From contig RFJF01000826.1 of assembly GCA_003695455.1 (NCBI GenBank), forward strand, positions 1 to 5,587: DNA of 5,587 nt. The letters run 5' to 3'. Positions 1 through 5,580 of the stretch are shown here, piece after piece. Both the position numbers and the translations under genes were made by a program. A model generated the notes under the pieces. It saw nothing but the letters and a program-made list of their open reading frames with translations. It was not told the origin of the DNA and did not search any database. This DNA is from Chloroflexota bacterium (lineage in GTDB: Bacteria; Chloroflexota; Anaerolineae; 4572-78; J111). Positions within the stretch are counted from its first letter, which is position 1, and every line of letters starts with the position of its first letter.

Positions 1-381
1 CCCACACCCACCGTGACCCCAACCCCCACGCCAAAATTCGGCAAGCCTGTGATTTTGGGGCCGGCAGACGGCAAACTGTTTGGACGCGACGCCGAGTTGA
101 TTCTGCGCTGGGAAAATATGGGACCGCTTGCCGAAAATGAGTGGTATGCGGTGCGTTTAACCTGGCAGCAGGATGGGCAACTGGCCTACGGCGGCAACAA
201 TTTGAAAGAGTCGTTTTGGGTGGTACCACCCGATATTTACTGGGGGCTGGCCGATGAATTTACCGGCCGCCGCTACGAATGGTACGTTTACGTTGAAGAA
301 ATTACCACCGACGAAAACGGCCAGCAGATTGGCCGCCCGGCCAGCGAAACAAGCGATACATACTCTTTTTTGTGGCAATGA
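1..381 (+). CDS. C-terminal part of a probable surface or secreted protein with a Pro-Thr linker (5' end outside window)
   Basis: The reading frame is open from base 1, so the gene begins outside the window; 126 residues and a TGA stop (379-381) are visible. The first 11 residues are an almost pure Pro/Thr linker (PTPTVTPTPTP). Behind it is a compact domain of about 115 residues rich in Trp, Tyr and Val, with alternating patterns such as LILRWE, WYAVRLTW and YEWYVYVEE. This suggests a beta-sandwich of fibronectin-III or Ig type. In Chloroflexota such Pro-Thr linkers commonly join a kinase, LysM or membrane-anchored N-terminal part to an extracytoplasmic C-terminal domain, so a surface location is likely but inferred. 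There are no visible catalytic motifs and I cannot name the protein. The GTG at base 13 lies inside the linker and is not the real start. The HEAT-repeat gene follows after 16 nt, probably in the same operon. Confidence 0.7.
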   Translation, partial: PTPTVTPTPTPKFGKPVILGPADGKLFGRDAELILRWENMGPLAENEWYAVRLTWQQDGQLAYGGNNLKESFWVVPPDIYWGLADEFTGRRYEWYVYVEEITTDENGQQIGRPASETSDTYSFLWQ

Positions 382-397
382 GCGAGCGAGACACACA

Positions 398-1408
398 ATG
401 AAAAAATCATTCAAAGACATACTGCAAAATATTGCAACCGACCCCCAACTGCACACCAGTCACCTGTTCATTCTTTCCAAAATGGATAAAGAATCATTAA
501 CCATATTTCAGGAAACGTGGCCTAACGTAGAAGTTCAGCGCAGGCGCGATGTAATGCAGGAGCTGCTGGAAATTACCGAGGTCAATTTTGAGGTAGACTT
601 TGTACCGGTCTTTTTGCTGGGGCTGGGAGACGACGATGCCGAAGTGCGCGCCACCGCCGTAAAAAGCCTGTGGGAATACGAAGAAGAATCGCTGGTGCCG
701 GTACTGATTCACATGCTCAAAACCGACGAAGCACCACTGGTCCGCGAAGCCTCGGCGTCGGCGTTGGGACAATTTGTATACCTGAACGAACTGGAAGAAC
801 TAAACCCCACCGTGGGGAAAATGGTAGAAGAAGCGCTGCTGGATACCATTTACCAGGCTACCGAAGACCTGCACGTGCGCCGCCGGGCCATTGAATCAGT
901 CTCTTTTTCTGCCGACGCCCGAATTGGCCCCATCATAGAAAACGCCTACTACCACGAAAACGTCAAAATGCAGGTCAGCGCCATTTTTGCCATGGGCAGA
1001 AACGCCGACTCGCGCTGGCTGCCCTCCGTCATCGAAGAACTGGACAACCCCAACACCGAAATTCGCTTTGAGGCCTGCCGGGCCTGCGGTGAACTGGAAG
1101 CCAAAGATGCCGTACCCCGGCTCATCAGCTTGATTGAAGAAGACGCTGATATTGAGGTGCAGGAGATGGCAATTTGGGCGCTGGGCCGGATTGGCGGCGA
1201 TTTGGCGCGTGAAGCGCTTGAAGCCTGCCTGGAACTGGAACAACCGGTGCTGGCTCAGGCCGCCGAAGAATCACTGGATGAGCTGAACCTGTTTGCCGAT
1301 GCCGAACTGATGCTGTATGATTTTGATGAAGACGGCGATGTGATGGATTTTGACGACCTGCTCGGCGAAGAACCAAACGGATACCCAACCAACCAATATC
1401 TGAATTAA
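398..1408 (+). CDS. HEAT-repeat protein with acidic EF-hand-like tail
   Basis: This 336-residue protein is built mostly of about seven HEAT or PBS-lyase-like helical repeats. They are recognisable near residues 81-107, 113-127, 158-184, 189-215, 220-246, 252-278 and 283-299, with recurring patterns such as EVRATAVKSL, VRRRAIESV and EVQEMAIWALGRIGG. Such repeats form a curved solenoid used for protein-protein contacts; no catalytic residues are seen. There is no signal peptide or membrane segment, so it is probably cytoplasmic. Residues 300-323 are strongly acidic, and residues 308-319 fit the calcium-loop pattern DxDxDGxhxxxD. The ATG at 398 was chosen because it follows the previous stop by 16 nt; the in-frame ATG at 254 would overlap that gene by 128 nt. 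No clear Shine-Dalgarno is present, so translation may be coupled to the upstream gene. Partner and pathway are unknown. Confidence 0.85.
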   Translation: MKKSFKDILQNIATDPQLHTSHLFILSKMDKESLTIFQETWPNVEVQRRRDVMQELLEITEVNFEVDFVPVFLLGLGDDDAEVRATAVKSLWEYEEESLVPVLIHMLKTDEAPLVREASASALGQFVYLNELEELNPTVGKMVEEALLDTIYQATEDLHVRRRAIESVSFSADARIGPIIENAYYHENVKMQVSAIFAMGRNADSRWLPSVIEELDNPNTEIRFEACRACGELEAKDAVPRLISLIEEDADIEVQEMAIWALGRIGGDLAREALEACLELEQPVLAQAAEESLDELNLFADAELMLYDFDEDGDVMDFDDLLGEEPNGYPTNQYLN

Positions 1409-1410
1409 CC

Positions 1411-1425
1411 GGCCGTCACACGGCC
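1411..1425 (+). other. Short hairpin just after the HEAT-gene stop
   Basis: A perfect 6-bp inverted repeat (GGCCGT / ACGGCC) with a 3-nt loop lies two bases after the TAA stop of the HEAT-repeat gene. No T-run follows it, so it is not a terminator by itself. It could protect the 3' end of the message, or be chance in GC-rich DNA. Confidence 0.35.
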
Positions 1426-1445
1426 AATCCAACCCAAATAACCTG

Positions 1446-1482
1446 CCGCAAACGCAAAACGCTGCGCTTGCGGTTTATTTTT
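1446..1482 (+). terminator. Intrinsic terminator of the HEAT-gene transcript
   Basis: An 11-position stem (CCGCAAACGCA at 1446-1456 against TGCGCTTGCGG at 1463-1473) pairs at 10 positions with one A-C mismatch, around a 6-nt loop. It is followed directly by TTTATTTTT (1474-1482). This is the classic form of a Rho-independent terminator for rightward transcription and it ends the unit carrying the HEAT-repeat gene. Only about 19 nt separate it from the permease ATG, so it could also act as an attenuator for the permease. Confidence 0.8.
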
Positions 1483-1501
1483 GCCCACCAAAACCTCTGC
1501 C

Positions 1502-2413
1502 ATGCCACAAATCATCAACATAGTTCTCACAATCATTGCGCCAATTATTGTTGTTGCCGGGCTGGGCGGCCTGCTGGACCGCGCCAAAGCCTTTGAAGCC
1601 CGAAATTTGTCACGGGTTACCATTTACGTTGCCAGTCCGGCGCTGGCATTTTACGGCATGGCCAACGCCACCATTCGCAGCGATGAGTTGCTGGGGCTGG
1701 TTGCCAGCGGGTTGCTGACAGCCAGTATCAGCGCCATCATTGGCTGGGTCATTAGCCGCGTGTTTAAAATGCCCCGGCTCACCGCCAGCGCGTTTGTGCT
1801 GTCGGTTTGTATGATCAACATTGGCAACTACGGCATCCCGTTCAATGAATTTGCCTTTGGCCGGCCGGGGTTGGAGCGCGCGCTGGTTATGGCGGTAACG
1901 CAAATATTTTTTGCCTACAGTGTGGGGGTCTTTCTGGCATCGTGGGGGCGGGCATCCATTCTGAAATCGCTAAAAAATTCCATCAGCGTGCCGGGGCCGT
2001 ACGCCGCCGGGCTGGGGCTGCTGGTTAATTTTGCCCACCTGCCCCTGCCGGATTTGGTGATGCGGGTGGCCTACATTTTGCAGGGCGCGGCTGTGCCGCT
2101 GATGCTGTTGCTGCTGGGGATTCAGATTGCCCGCGTCGAGTTCAGAGGCGGGCCGTGGCCGGTAATTCTGGGCGCCAGCGGGTTGAGGCTGGTCGGCGGC
2201 CCGCTGATTGGCGTTGCCGTTGCCACCGCGCTGGGGCTAGAGGGTGTTACGTGGCAGGTGGCGGTCATTCAGGCAGCTATGCCTACCGCGGTAGTCACCA
2301 CCATTCTGGCCACCGAGTTTGACAGCGACCCGCAAATTACCAGCAGCGTAGTGCTGGTTTCTACCCTGTCCAGCGTTGCCACGTTGAGCGTGCTGTTGTA
2401 CCTGGTGCAGTAA
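1502..2413 (+). CDS. AEC family (auxin efflux carrier-type) permease
   Basis: This 303-residue integral membrane protein fits the AEC / Mem_trans family in length and pattern. Hydrophobic segments run almost throughout, with one near residues 5-24 and others near 38-55, 63-86, 95-110, 126-147, 166-180, 190-210, 219-245, 252-270 and 281-302. Two family hallmarks are visible: the broken helix INIGNYGIPFNEFAFG (residues 105-120), and QAAMPTAVVTTILATEF (257-273), followed by a Val/Ser-rich last helix. Bacterial AEC members often export or exchange organic acids such as malate, or amino-acid-like substrates; the substrate here cannot be read from sequence. The ATG at 1502 was preferred to an in-frame TTG at 1481, which sits in the terminator T-run; the first membrane helix starts only a few residues in. 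No Shine-Dalgarno is seen. The gene ends 11 nt from the convergent zinc-ribbon gene, and no terminator is visible between them. Confidence 0.9.
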   Translation: MPQIINIVLTIIAPIIVVAGLGGLLDRAKAFEARNLSRVTIYVASPALAFYGMANATIRSDELLGLVASGLLTASISAIIGWVISRVFKMPRLTASAFVLSVCMINIGNYGIPFNEFAFGRPGLERALVMAVTQIFFAYSVGVFLASWGRASILKSLKNSISVPGPYAAGLGLLVNFAHLPLPDLVMRVAYILQGAAVPLMLLLLGIQIARVEFRGGPWPVILGASGLRLVGGPLIGVAVATALGLEGVTWQVAVIQAAMPTAVVTTILATEFDSDPQITSSVVLVSTLSSVATLSVLLYLVQ

Positions 2414-2424
2414 TTTGGTAGCGA

Positions 2425-3129
2425 TTAACCGGCATCCGGCGCAGGCCGAAGTTTGGGGATTTTACCCATTACATAAGCCGCCACCAGCGCAGCCTCGTGC
2501 GGATAACAGCCCACAAAATAGGTGGCAAACTCTTCACCTTTCTGCTGAACGGCTACGCCGTTGGTGTACGCCTGCACCGCCGATATTTTGCGCCCCAGCC
2601 GGATAAAGGTGAACTGGTTGCTGGGCAACACCAACCGCTGGGTAGTGCAAAACAGGTTGCCCTCGTCCTGCCATTTAATTCCCCGGGTGGGAACAGGGCC
2701 TGAAGGATGGTAGCTGCTCTGTTCCGGCAGCGGCGCGCCATGCCCGCGCCGTAATCCGTTAATGTTGATGTAACACTCTTCACGGAGTTGTTCCAGAATA
2801 ATCTGGGCCAGCACGCTACTCACCGGGCGAATCACATCGAGATTGCCGGCGGCAATCCCGGCCAGTTCGCCATCGGTGTAAACGTTTCCCAGCACCACCT
2901 TCAGTGCATCCGGAGGCAGGGCATCGCCGGAGCGCAGGTTGCCGGCCAGCGAATAGTCGCCCTCGCCCAGCGATTCGATGGTGTAACGGCCTTTTTTGAA
3001 CAAGCCCAACACAGCATACTCTTTGAGCGTCACACCGCAGTTCTGGCAGCAATACAAACCATTGGCCTGCCGTGTTACGGGAGCCTGCGAACATTTGGGA
3101 CACTCTGAAAAGAGCGTGGTTTCAGTCAT
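2425..3129 (-). CDS. Zinc-ribbon protein with PH/GRAM-like C-terminal domain, function unknown
   Basis: This is a 234-residue protein of no named family that I recognise. Near the N-terminus, CPKC (residues 10-13) and CQNC (28-31, with an extra Cys27) form a typical four-cysteine zinc ribbon. A middle region (about 40-130) is of mixed type. From about residue 150 to 222, the run beginning DEGNLFCTTQRLVL and continuing through FIRLGRKISAVQAY, NGVAVQQ and YFVGCYPHEAALVAAYV resembles bacterial PH or GRAM-like domains, in which a 'T..RL' strand is followed by further strands and a closing helix. That domain call is a pattern judgement. There is no membrane segment or signal peptide. The gene starts 12 nt after the aminotransferase stop, so the two are almost certainly co-transcribed. 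ATG at 3129 is preferred to an in-frame TTG at 3135 because the AAAGGA site lies 8 nt from the ATG but only 2 nt from the TTG. Confidence 0.8.
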   Translation of the reverse strand: MTETTLFSECPKCSQAPVTRQANGLYCCQNCGVTLKEYAVLGLFKKGRYTIESLGEGDYSLAGNLRSGDALPPDALKVVLGNVYTDGELAGIAAGNLDVIRPVSSVLAQIILEQLREECYININGLRRGHGAPLPEQSSYHPSGPVPTRGIKWQDEGNLFCTTQRLVLPSNQFTFIRLGRKISAVQAYTNGVAVQQKGEEFATYFVGCYPHEAALVAAYVMGKIPKLRPAPDAG

Positions 3130-3137
3130 TCTCAAAA

Positions 3138-3143
3138 TCCTTT
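3138..3143 (-). promoter_or_regulatory. Ribosome binding site of the zinc-ribbon gene
   Basis: AAAGGA on the minus strand overlaps the TAA stop of the aminotransferase gene and lies 8 nt before the ATG at 3129. The spacing decides for the ATG over the TTG at 3135. The overlap with the upstream stop also suggests translational coupling in the two-gene operon. Confidence 0.65.
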
Positions 3144-4257
3144 ACATCAACTCTTTCAACGCCGAAAGCAGCAGCAACACATTTTCCGGGCGCGCCGAAT
3201 AGCCCATCAACCCGATGCGCCACACCTGGCCGCCCAACTGCCCCAGCCCGCCGGCAATTTCAATATTGTAAATATCAAGCAGTTGCCTGCGAATTTGCGC
3301 CTCATTTTCCAGACCGGCAGGCAGACGCGGCGTGGTCAGCGGCGGCAGGCGATGTTCTGCCGGCACGTGCATTTCAAACCCCAACGATTCCAGCCCGTTC
3401 CACAACATTTCTGCCAGCCGCCGGTGGCGCGCAAACCGGGATTCAAGCCCCTCTTCTACCACCAGCCGCAGCGCTTCCCGCAGGGCGTAATTCATAGAGA
3501 TGGGGGCCGTGTGGTGGTACATACGCGTTCCCGTGCCCCAGTAACGTTCAATCATGGTCAAATCCAGATACCAGTTTTTCACCGGAGATTTGCGCCGGTG
3601 CAGAACCTCTCTGGCGCGGGGGCTGATGGTCAGCGGCGACAGGCCGGGCGGGCAGCTCAGGCATTTTTGGGTACCGCTGTAGGCAATATCCACGCCCCAC
3701 TCATCAATTTTTACCGGCACGCCGCCCAGCGATGTAACCGTGTCAATGAGCAGCAGCGCGCCGTGTTGGTGTGCCAGTTGGCCCATGCCTTCCATTGGCT
3801 GCAGCGCCCCGGTTGAGGTTTCGGCGTGAACCAGGGCCACAATTTTGGCCGGTTTCTGTTGCAGTTCGGCCTCAACTTCGGCGGGGGTGAACACCTGGCC
3901 CCACGGCTTTTCAATCCGGCGCACTACCGCGCCGTAACGCCCGGCCATATCGCACAACCGCTCGCCAAAATAACCGTTCACACCGATGATGATTTCATCG
4001 CCCGGCTCAATAAAGTTGCACACCGAGGCTTCCATTGCCGCGCTGCCGGTGCCGGACATGGGAATGGTCAACTCATTTTCAGTTTGAAACACCAGCCTGA
4101 GCATGGTTTGGATTTCGGCCATAAGTTCCAGGAATTTGGGGTCCAAATGCCCCACCAATGGTTGGGCCATAGCCCGCAAAACGCGGGGGTGGGCCATGCT
4201 GGGGCCGGGGCCAAGTAAAATACGTGACGGAGTATCAAGGTCAGAAAAGGTTTGCAC
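3142..4257 (-). CDS. Alanine-glyoxylate-type aminotransferase (class V, PLP-dependent)
   Basis: This 371-residue enzyme belongs to fold-type I, class V aminotransferases and matches the alanine/serine-glyoxylate aminotransferase (AGXT-like) group along its whole length. Visible hallmarks are the N-terminal LLGPGPS (14-20), a cofactor phosphate loop SGTGSAAMEA (68-77), ETSTG (146-150), the PLP-ring aspartate D172 in LLLIDTVTSLGG, the Schiff-base lysine K198 in SGTQK, RMYHHT (245-250), and R347 in VWRIGLMG, expected to bind the substrate carboxylate. The reaction would be transfer of an amino group from alanine or serine to glyoxylate, giving glycine; the donor cannot be fixed from sequence. 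It is cytosolic and probably dimeric. The GTG at 4257 was chosen because AAGGAG lies 9 nt before it and the protein then begins at the family's usual point; an in-frame TTG at 4290 would add 11 unlike residues. It is the first gene of an operon with the zinc-ribbon gene. Confidence 0.93.
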   Translation of the reverse strand: MQTFSDLDTPSRILLGPGPSMAHPRVLRAMAQPLVGHLDPKFLELMAEIQTMLRLVFQTENELTIPMSGTGSAAMEASVCNFIEPGDEIIIGVNGYFGERLCDMAGRYGAVVRRIEKPWGQVFTPAEVEAELQQKPAKIVALVHAETSTGALQPMEGMGQLAHQHGALLLIDTVTSLGGVPVKIDEWGVDIAYSGTQKCLSCPPGLSPLTISPRAREVLHRRKSPVKNWYLDLTMIERYWGTGTRMYHHTAPISMNYALREALRLVVEEGLESRFARHRRLAEMLWNGLESLGFEMHVPAEHRLPPLTTPRLPAGLENEAQIRRQLLDIYNIEIAGGLGQLGGQVWRIGLMGYSARPENVLLLLSALKELM

Positions 4258-4266
4258 GGTAAAGCT

Positions 4267-4272
4267 CTCCTT
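4267..4272 (-). promoter_or_regulatory. Ribosome binding site deciding the GTG start of the aminotransferase
   Basis: AAGGAG on the minus strand stands 9 nt before the GTG at 4257. The longer reading frame from TTG 4290 would place this site inside the coding sequence, so the site argues for the GTG. Confidence 0.85.
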
Positions 4273-4298
4273 GGTAAAAAATGAAAACAAATATCAGA

Positions 4299-4333
4299 GA
4301 ATGAACGAATAGCGAATGAACGAATAGCGAATG
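4299..4333. repeat. 15-bp tandem repeat, about 2.3 copies
   Basis: The unit GAATGAACGAATAGC occurs twice without mismatch (4299-4313 and 4314-4328) and a third copy begins with GAATG (4329-4333). Each unit holds two GAAT cores 8 and 7 bp apart, so the tract is also a degenerate short-period repeat. It lies 41-76 nt before the aminotransferase GTG, in its likely leader. Confidence 0.85.
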
Positions 4334-4413
4334 GCGGCACAACAATTTGCCGGATGTATATTGCCGTTGCTGCTTTGCAGGGGCAGTTCCAGTTAAAGTT
4401 TTGAGCGACGCCA

Positions 4414-4442
4414 AGCATACTACTGCCCCCGTTATTTTGCAA
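4414..4442 (-). promoter_or_regulatory. Candidate sigma70-type promoter for the aminotransferase operon
   Basis: On the minus strand, TTGCAA (4442-4437) and TATGCT (4419-4414) are separated by exactly 17 bp. Each box matches consensus at four of six positions. Start of transcription would be near 4407, giving a leader of about 150 nt. The match is modest and other weak boxes exist closer to the gene. Confidence 0.4.
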
Positions 4443-4493
4443 GATTTACAGAGATAGCAGGCCCCGGCGGTAAATCAACGGCCCCGCCCCAAT

Positions 4494-4522
4494 TTGTCTG
4501 CCCCGGCTGCCCAGACTAAAAT
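4494..4522 (+). promoter_or_regulatory. Candidate sigma70-type promoter for the small membrane protein
   Basis: TTGTCT (4494-4499) and TAAAAT (4517-4522) are separated by 17 bp, matching consensus at four and five of six positions. The start would fall near 4529, about 27 nt before the ATG and upstream of the ribosome binding site. Confidence 0.5.
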
Positions 4523-4543
4523 AGAGGCCGTTAAAATTATCAC

Positions 4544-4550
4544 AAGGCGG
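4544..4550 (+). promoter_or_regulatory. Ribosome binding site of the small membrane protein
   Basis: AAGGCGG, one base away from the ideal AAGGAGG, lies 5 nt before the ATG at 4556 and supports that start. Confidence 0.7.
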
Positions 4551-4555
4551 CAAAT

Positions 4556-5035
4556 ATGGATACCGGCGAAACCGTTCACATTATGCTGTTGATTATTTTG
4601 GCTCCGCTCAGTGTTGTCACGTTTGGGCTGGTAGCGTGGTGGTTCTACCGGCAAAAATCCGGCGCCGAGGAGGATGCCCAACGGGTTGCCAACATCTGGG
4701 CGCAACACGAGGCGTGGGGAGACGAAACCTGCCGCCGTATCATCAACCGCCAGTTGGCCGCCGGAATGACGCCGGCAATGGTCAGGCTGGCCTGGGATGA
4801 CCCGGCAGAAATCCACCCGGCCGGCAACAACACAGAAATGTGGAGCTATCCGGCCGGCGGCGCCGGTCAAAACGCCCGGTCTGTAACATTTGAAAATGGC
4901 AAAGTCAGCGGCTGGGAAGGCAAATATGTTGCCGTCGCTGCCGGCCTGAATCCGTACTTGATTGTGGCGGTGTTGCTGGGGTTGGCATGCTTTTTATCGG
5001 CGTTGACCGTGGCGGTTATTTTTATTGTTCGGTAG
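4556..5035 (+). CDS. Small two-pass membrane protein with possible BamE/SmpA-like domain
   Basis: This 159-residue protein has a hydrophobic segment at about residues 8-31 and another at about 132-157. The part between (about 32-130) is soluble. Its stretch RIINRQLAAGMTPAMVRLAWDDP (residues 61-83), then EMWSYP (94-99) and SVTFENGKVSGW (109-120) follows the pattern 'I..G.t..MV...wG.P ... W.Y ... v.F..GkV' typical of BamE/SmpA-like and related small domains. That likeness is by eye and the domain call is tentative. The YRQK just after the first membrane segment suggests by the positive-inside rule that the middle domain faces the cytoplasm. A start with good ribosome binding site and a promoter candidate indicate its own transcription unit. 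Its last 14 bp overlap the 3' end of the convergent regulator gene. The cellular role is unknown. Confidence 0.8.
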   Translation: MDTGETVHIMLLIILAPLSVVTFGLVAWWFYRQKSGAEEDAQRVANIWAQHEAWGDETCRRIINRQLAAGMTPAMVRLAWDDPAEIHPAGNNTEMWSYPAGGAGQNARSVTFENGKVSGWEGKYVAVAAGLNPYLIVAVLLGLACFLSALTVAVIFIVR

Positions 5036-5513
5036 ACAGGCCGTTGCCGCTGCGCAAAGTGCCATCAAGCCCCAGCGGCTTCTCCCATCGCTTTAGCACA
5101 ATGGTTGAACTGGTGCTTTTGTGCGCCGGCAGCGCGCTCAGCCGGGTGTACAAAATATCCCGCAAATGGGCCACATCTCTGGCCCAAATACGAATGTGGG
5201 CGTCAAACTCGCCGGTAATATTGACCACCTCAACCACCTCATCCAGCGTTAAAAGCTGGTCAATCAACTCCGCAAAATCAAAGCCCTGGTCCGTTTTGAG
5301 CTGCACAATGCACAAAATACCCTGCCCCAGCGCCACCGGATTGAGCTGCACCCGGTAGCCCTCAATCACCCCTGCTTCTTCCATCCGCATAATTCTGTCT
5401 CGCACGCGCGTGTGCCCCACACCAATTTTTTTGGCAATGCTCACGTTTGAGGCTCGCCCATCGTCCTGCAAAATAGTCAGGATTTGCCGGTCCAGCTCAT
5501 CAAGTTCGTACAT
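5022..5513 (-). CDS. Lrp/AsnC family transcriptional regulator
   Basis: This 163-residue protein has the full Lrp/AsnC layout. The N-terminal winged-helix DNA-binding domain covers about residues 4-62: LDELDRQILTILQDDGR, then VSIAKKIGV, the recognition helix around HTRVRDRIMRMEEAGVI, and the EGYRVQLNP link. A RAM effector and oligomerisation domain covers about 65-145, with the conserved ITGEFDAHIRI (99-109) and the STIVLKRWEKPL end strand. Family members form dimers, octamers or larger discs, wrap DNA, and often respond to amino acids; many regulate themselves and a divergent neighbour. A tail of about 14 residues after 149 is not part of the usual domain. ATG 5513 is supported by AGGAG 10 nt upstream. 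The gene's upstream region has dyad symmetry and a divergent strong promoter, which fits autoregulation. The effector and targets are not readable from the sequence. Confidence 0.93.
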   Translation of the reverse strand: MYELDELDRQILTILQDDGRASNVSIAKKIGVGHTRVRDRIMRMEEAGVIEGYRVQLNPVALGQGILCIVQLKTDQGFDFAELIDQLLTLDEVVEVVNITGEFDAHIRIWARDVAHLRDILYTRLSALPAHKSTSSTIVLKRWEKPLGLDGTLRSGNGLSTEQ

Positions 5514-5523
5514 TGTTCAAAAT

Positions 5524-5528
5524 CTCCT
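5524..5528 (-). promoter_or_regulatory. Ribosome binding site of the Lrp/AsnC gene
   Basis: AGGAG on the minus strand lies 10 nt before the ATG at 5513 and supports that start. Confidence 0.75.
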
Positions 5529-5532
5529 AATT

Positions 5533-5558
5533 TTGTAAATAAAATTACTTATTGACAA
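5533..5558. promoter_or_regulatory. Dyad 1: imperfect inverted repeat upstream of the Lrp/AsnC gene
   Basis: Arms TTGTAAATAA (5533-5542) and TTATTGACAA (5549-5558) are inverted copies with 9 of 10 positions matching, around a 6-bp centre. The right arm contains the -35 box of the rightward promoter, and the left arm lies just upstream of the regulator's ribosome binding site. Its size and place fit an operator, but the region is AT-rich, where such symmetry arises more easily by chance. Confidence 0.45.
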
Positions 5559-5580
5559 GATTTTTATGGTATAATATAAT
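5552..5580 (+). promoter_or_regulatory. Strong sigma70-type promoter reading out of the window
   Basis: A perfect TTGACA (5552-5557) and a perfect TATAAT (5575-5580) are spaced by exactly 17 bp. A second TATAAT (5570-5575), preceded by TGG as in extended -10 promoters, overlaps the first. Transcription would run rightward into a gene beyond the window, divergent from the Lrp/AsnC regulator. Confidence 0.8.

Larger units (their letters stand above)
4258..4555. other. Divergent intergenic region between aminotransferase and small membrane protein
   Basis: This gap of 298 bp has no supportable gene. It contains, from left to right, the aminotransferase ribosome binding site, a 15-bp tandem repeat (4299-4333), a short 5-bp hairpin (CGGCA/TGCCG, 4335-4352), a candidate leftward promoter (4414-4442), a GC-rich stretch (about 4461-4490) and a candidate rightward promoter (4494-4522). 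The leader of the aminotransferase message would be about 150 nt, which leaves room for regulation, but I see no known riboswitch architecture in it. Confidence 0.7.

Noticed and set aside
13..15. GTG as start of the first gene
   Set aside because: It sits inside a Pro-Thr linker and the frame is open to base 1, so the gene clearly begins outside the window.
254..397. In-frame extension of the HEAT-repeat gene from an earlier ATG
   Set aside because: It would overlap the preceding gene by 128 nt, and the added residues look like an out-of-frame reading of that gene.
1481..1501. TTG start for the permease
   Set aside because: It lies in the terminator T-run, has no ribosome binding site, and adds residues not typical of the family.
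3826..4218. Long reading frame opposite the aminotransferase, and similar ones opposite other genes
   Set aside because: They mirror well-supported genes, have unlikely composition, and lack ribosome binding sites or recognisable domains.
4258..4290. TTG start for the aminotransferase
   Set aside because: A strong AAGGAG site would then be inside the gene; the GTG at 4257 fits both the site and the family's N-terminus.
4299..4333. CRISPR-like repeats
   Set aside because: The copies are directly adjacent with no spacers and only about 2.3 in number.
4258..4413. Riboswitch in the aminotransferase leader
   Set aside because: Only short hairpins are visible (4 to 5 bp); no glycine, lysine, SAM or other known riboswitch core could be recognised.
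5006..5027. Small hairpin with T-rich tail at the end of the membrane-protein gene
   Set aside because: The stem is only 4 bp (ACCG/CGGT) and lies within the coding sequence, too weak to call a terminator.
5046..5079. Inverted repeat GCCGCTG / CAGCGGC as terminator
   Set aside because: It has a 21-nt loop, lies inside the Lrp/AsnC coding sequence, and no T-run follows on either strand.
5530..5557. Leftward promoter TTGTCA-17 bp-CAAAAT for the Lrp/AsnC gene
   Set aside because: Transcription would start at or past the ribosome binding site at 5524-5528, so the message would lack it; a -10 in dyad 2 is more likely.
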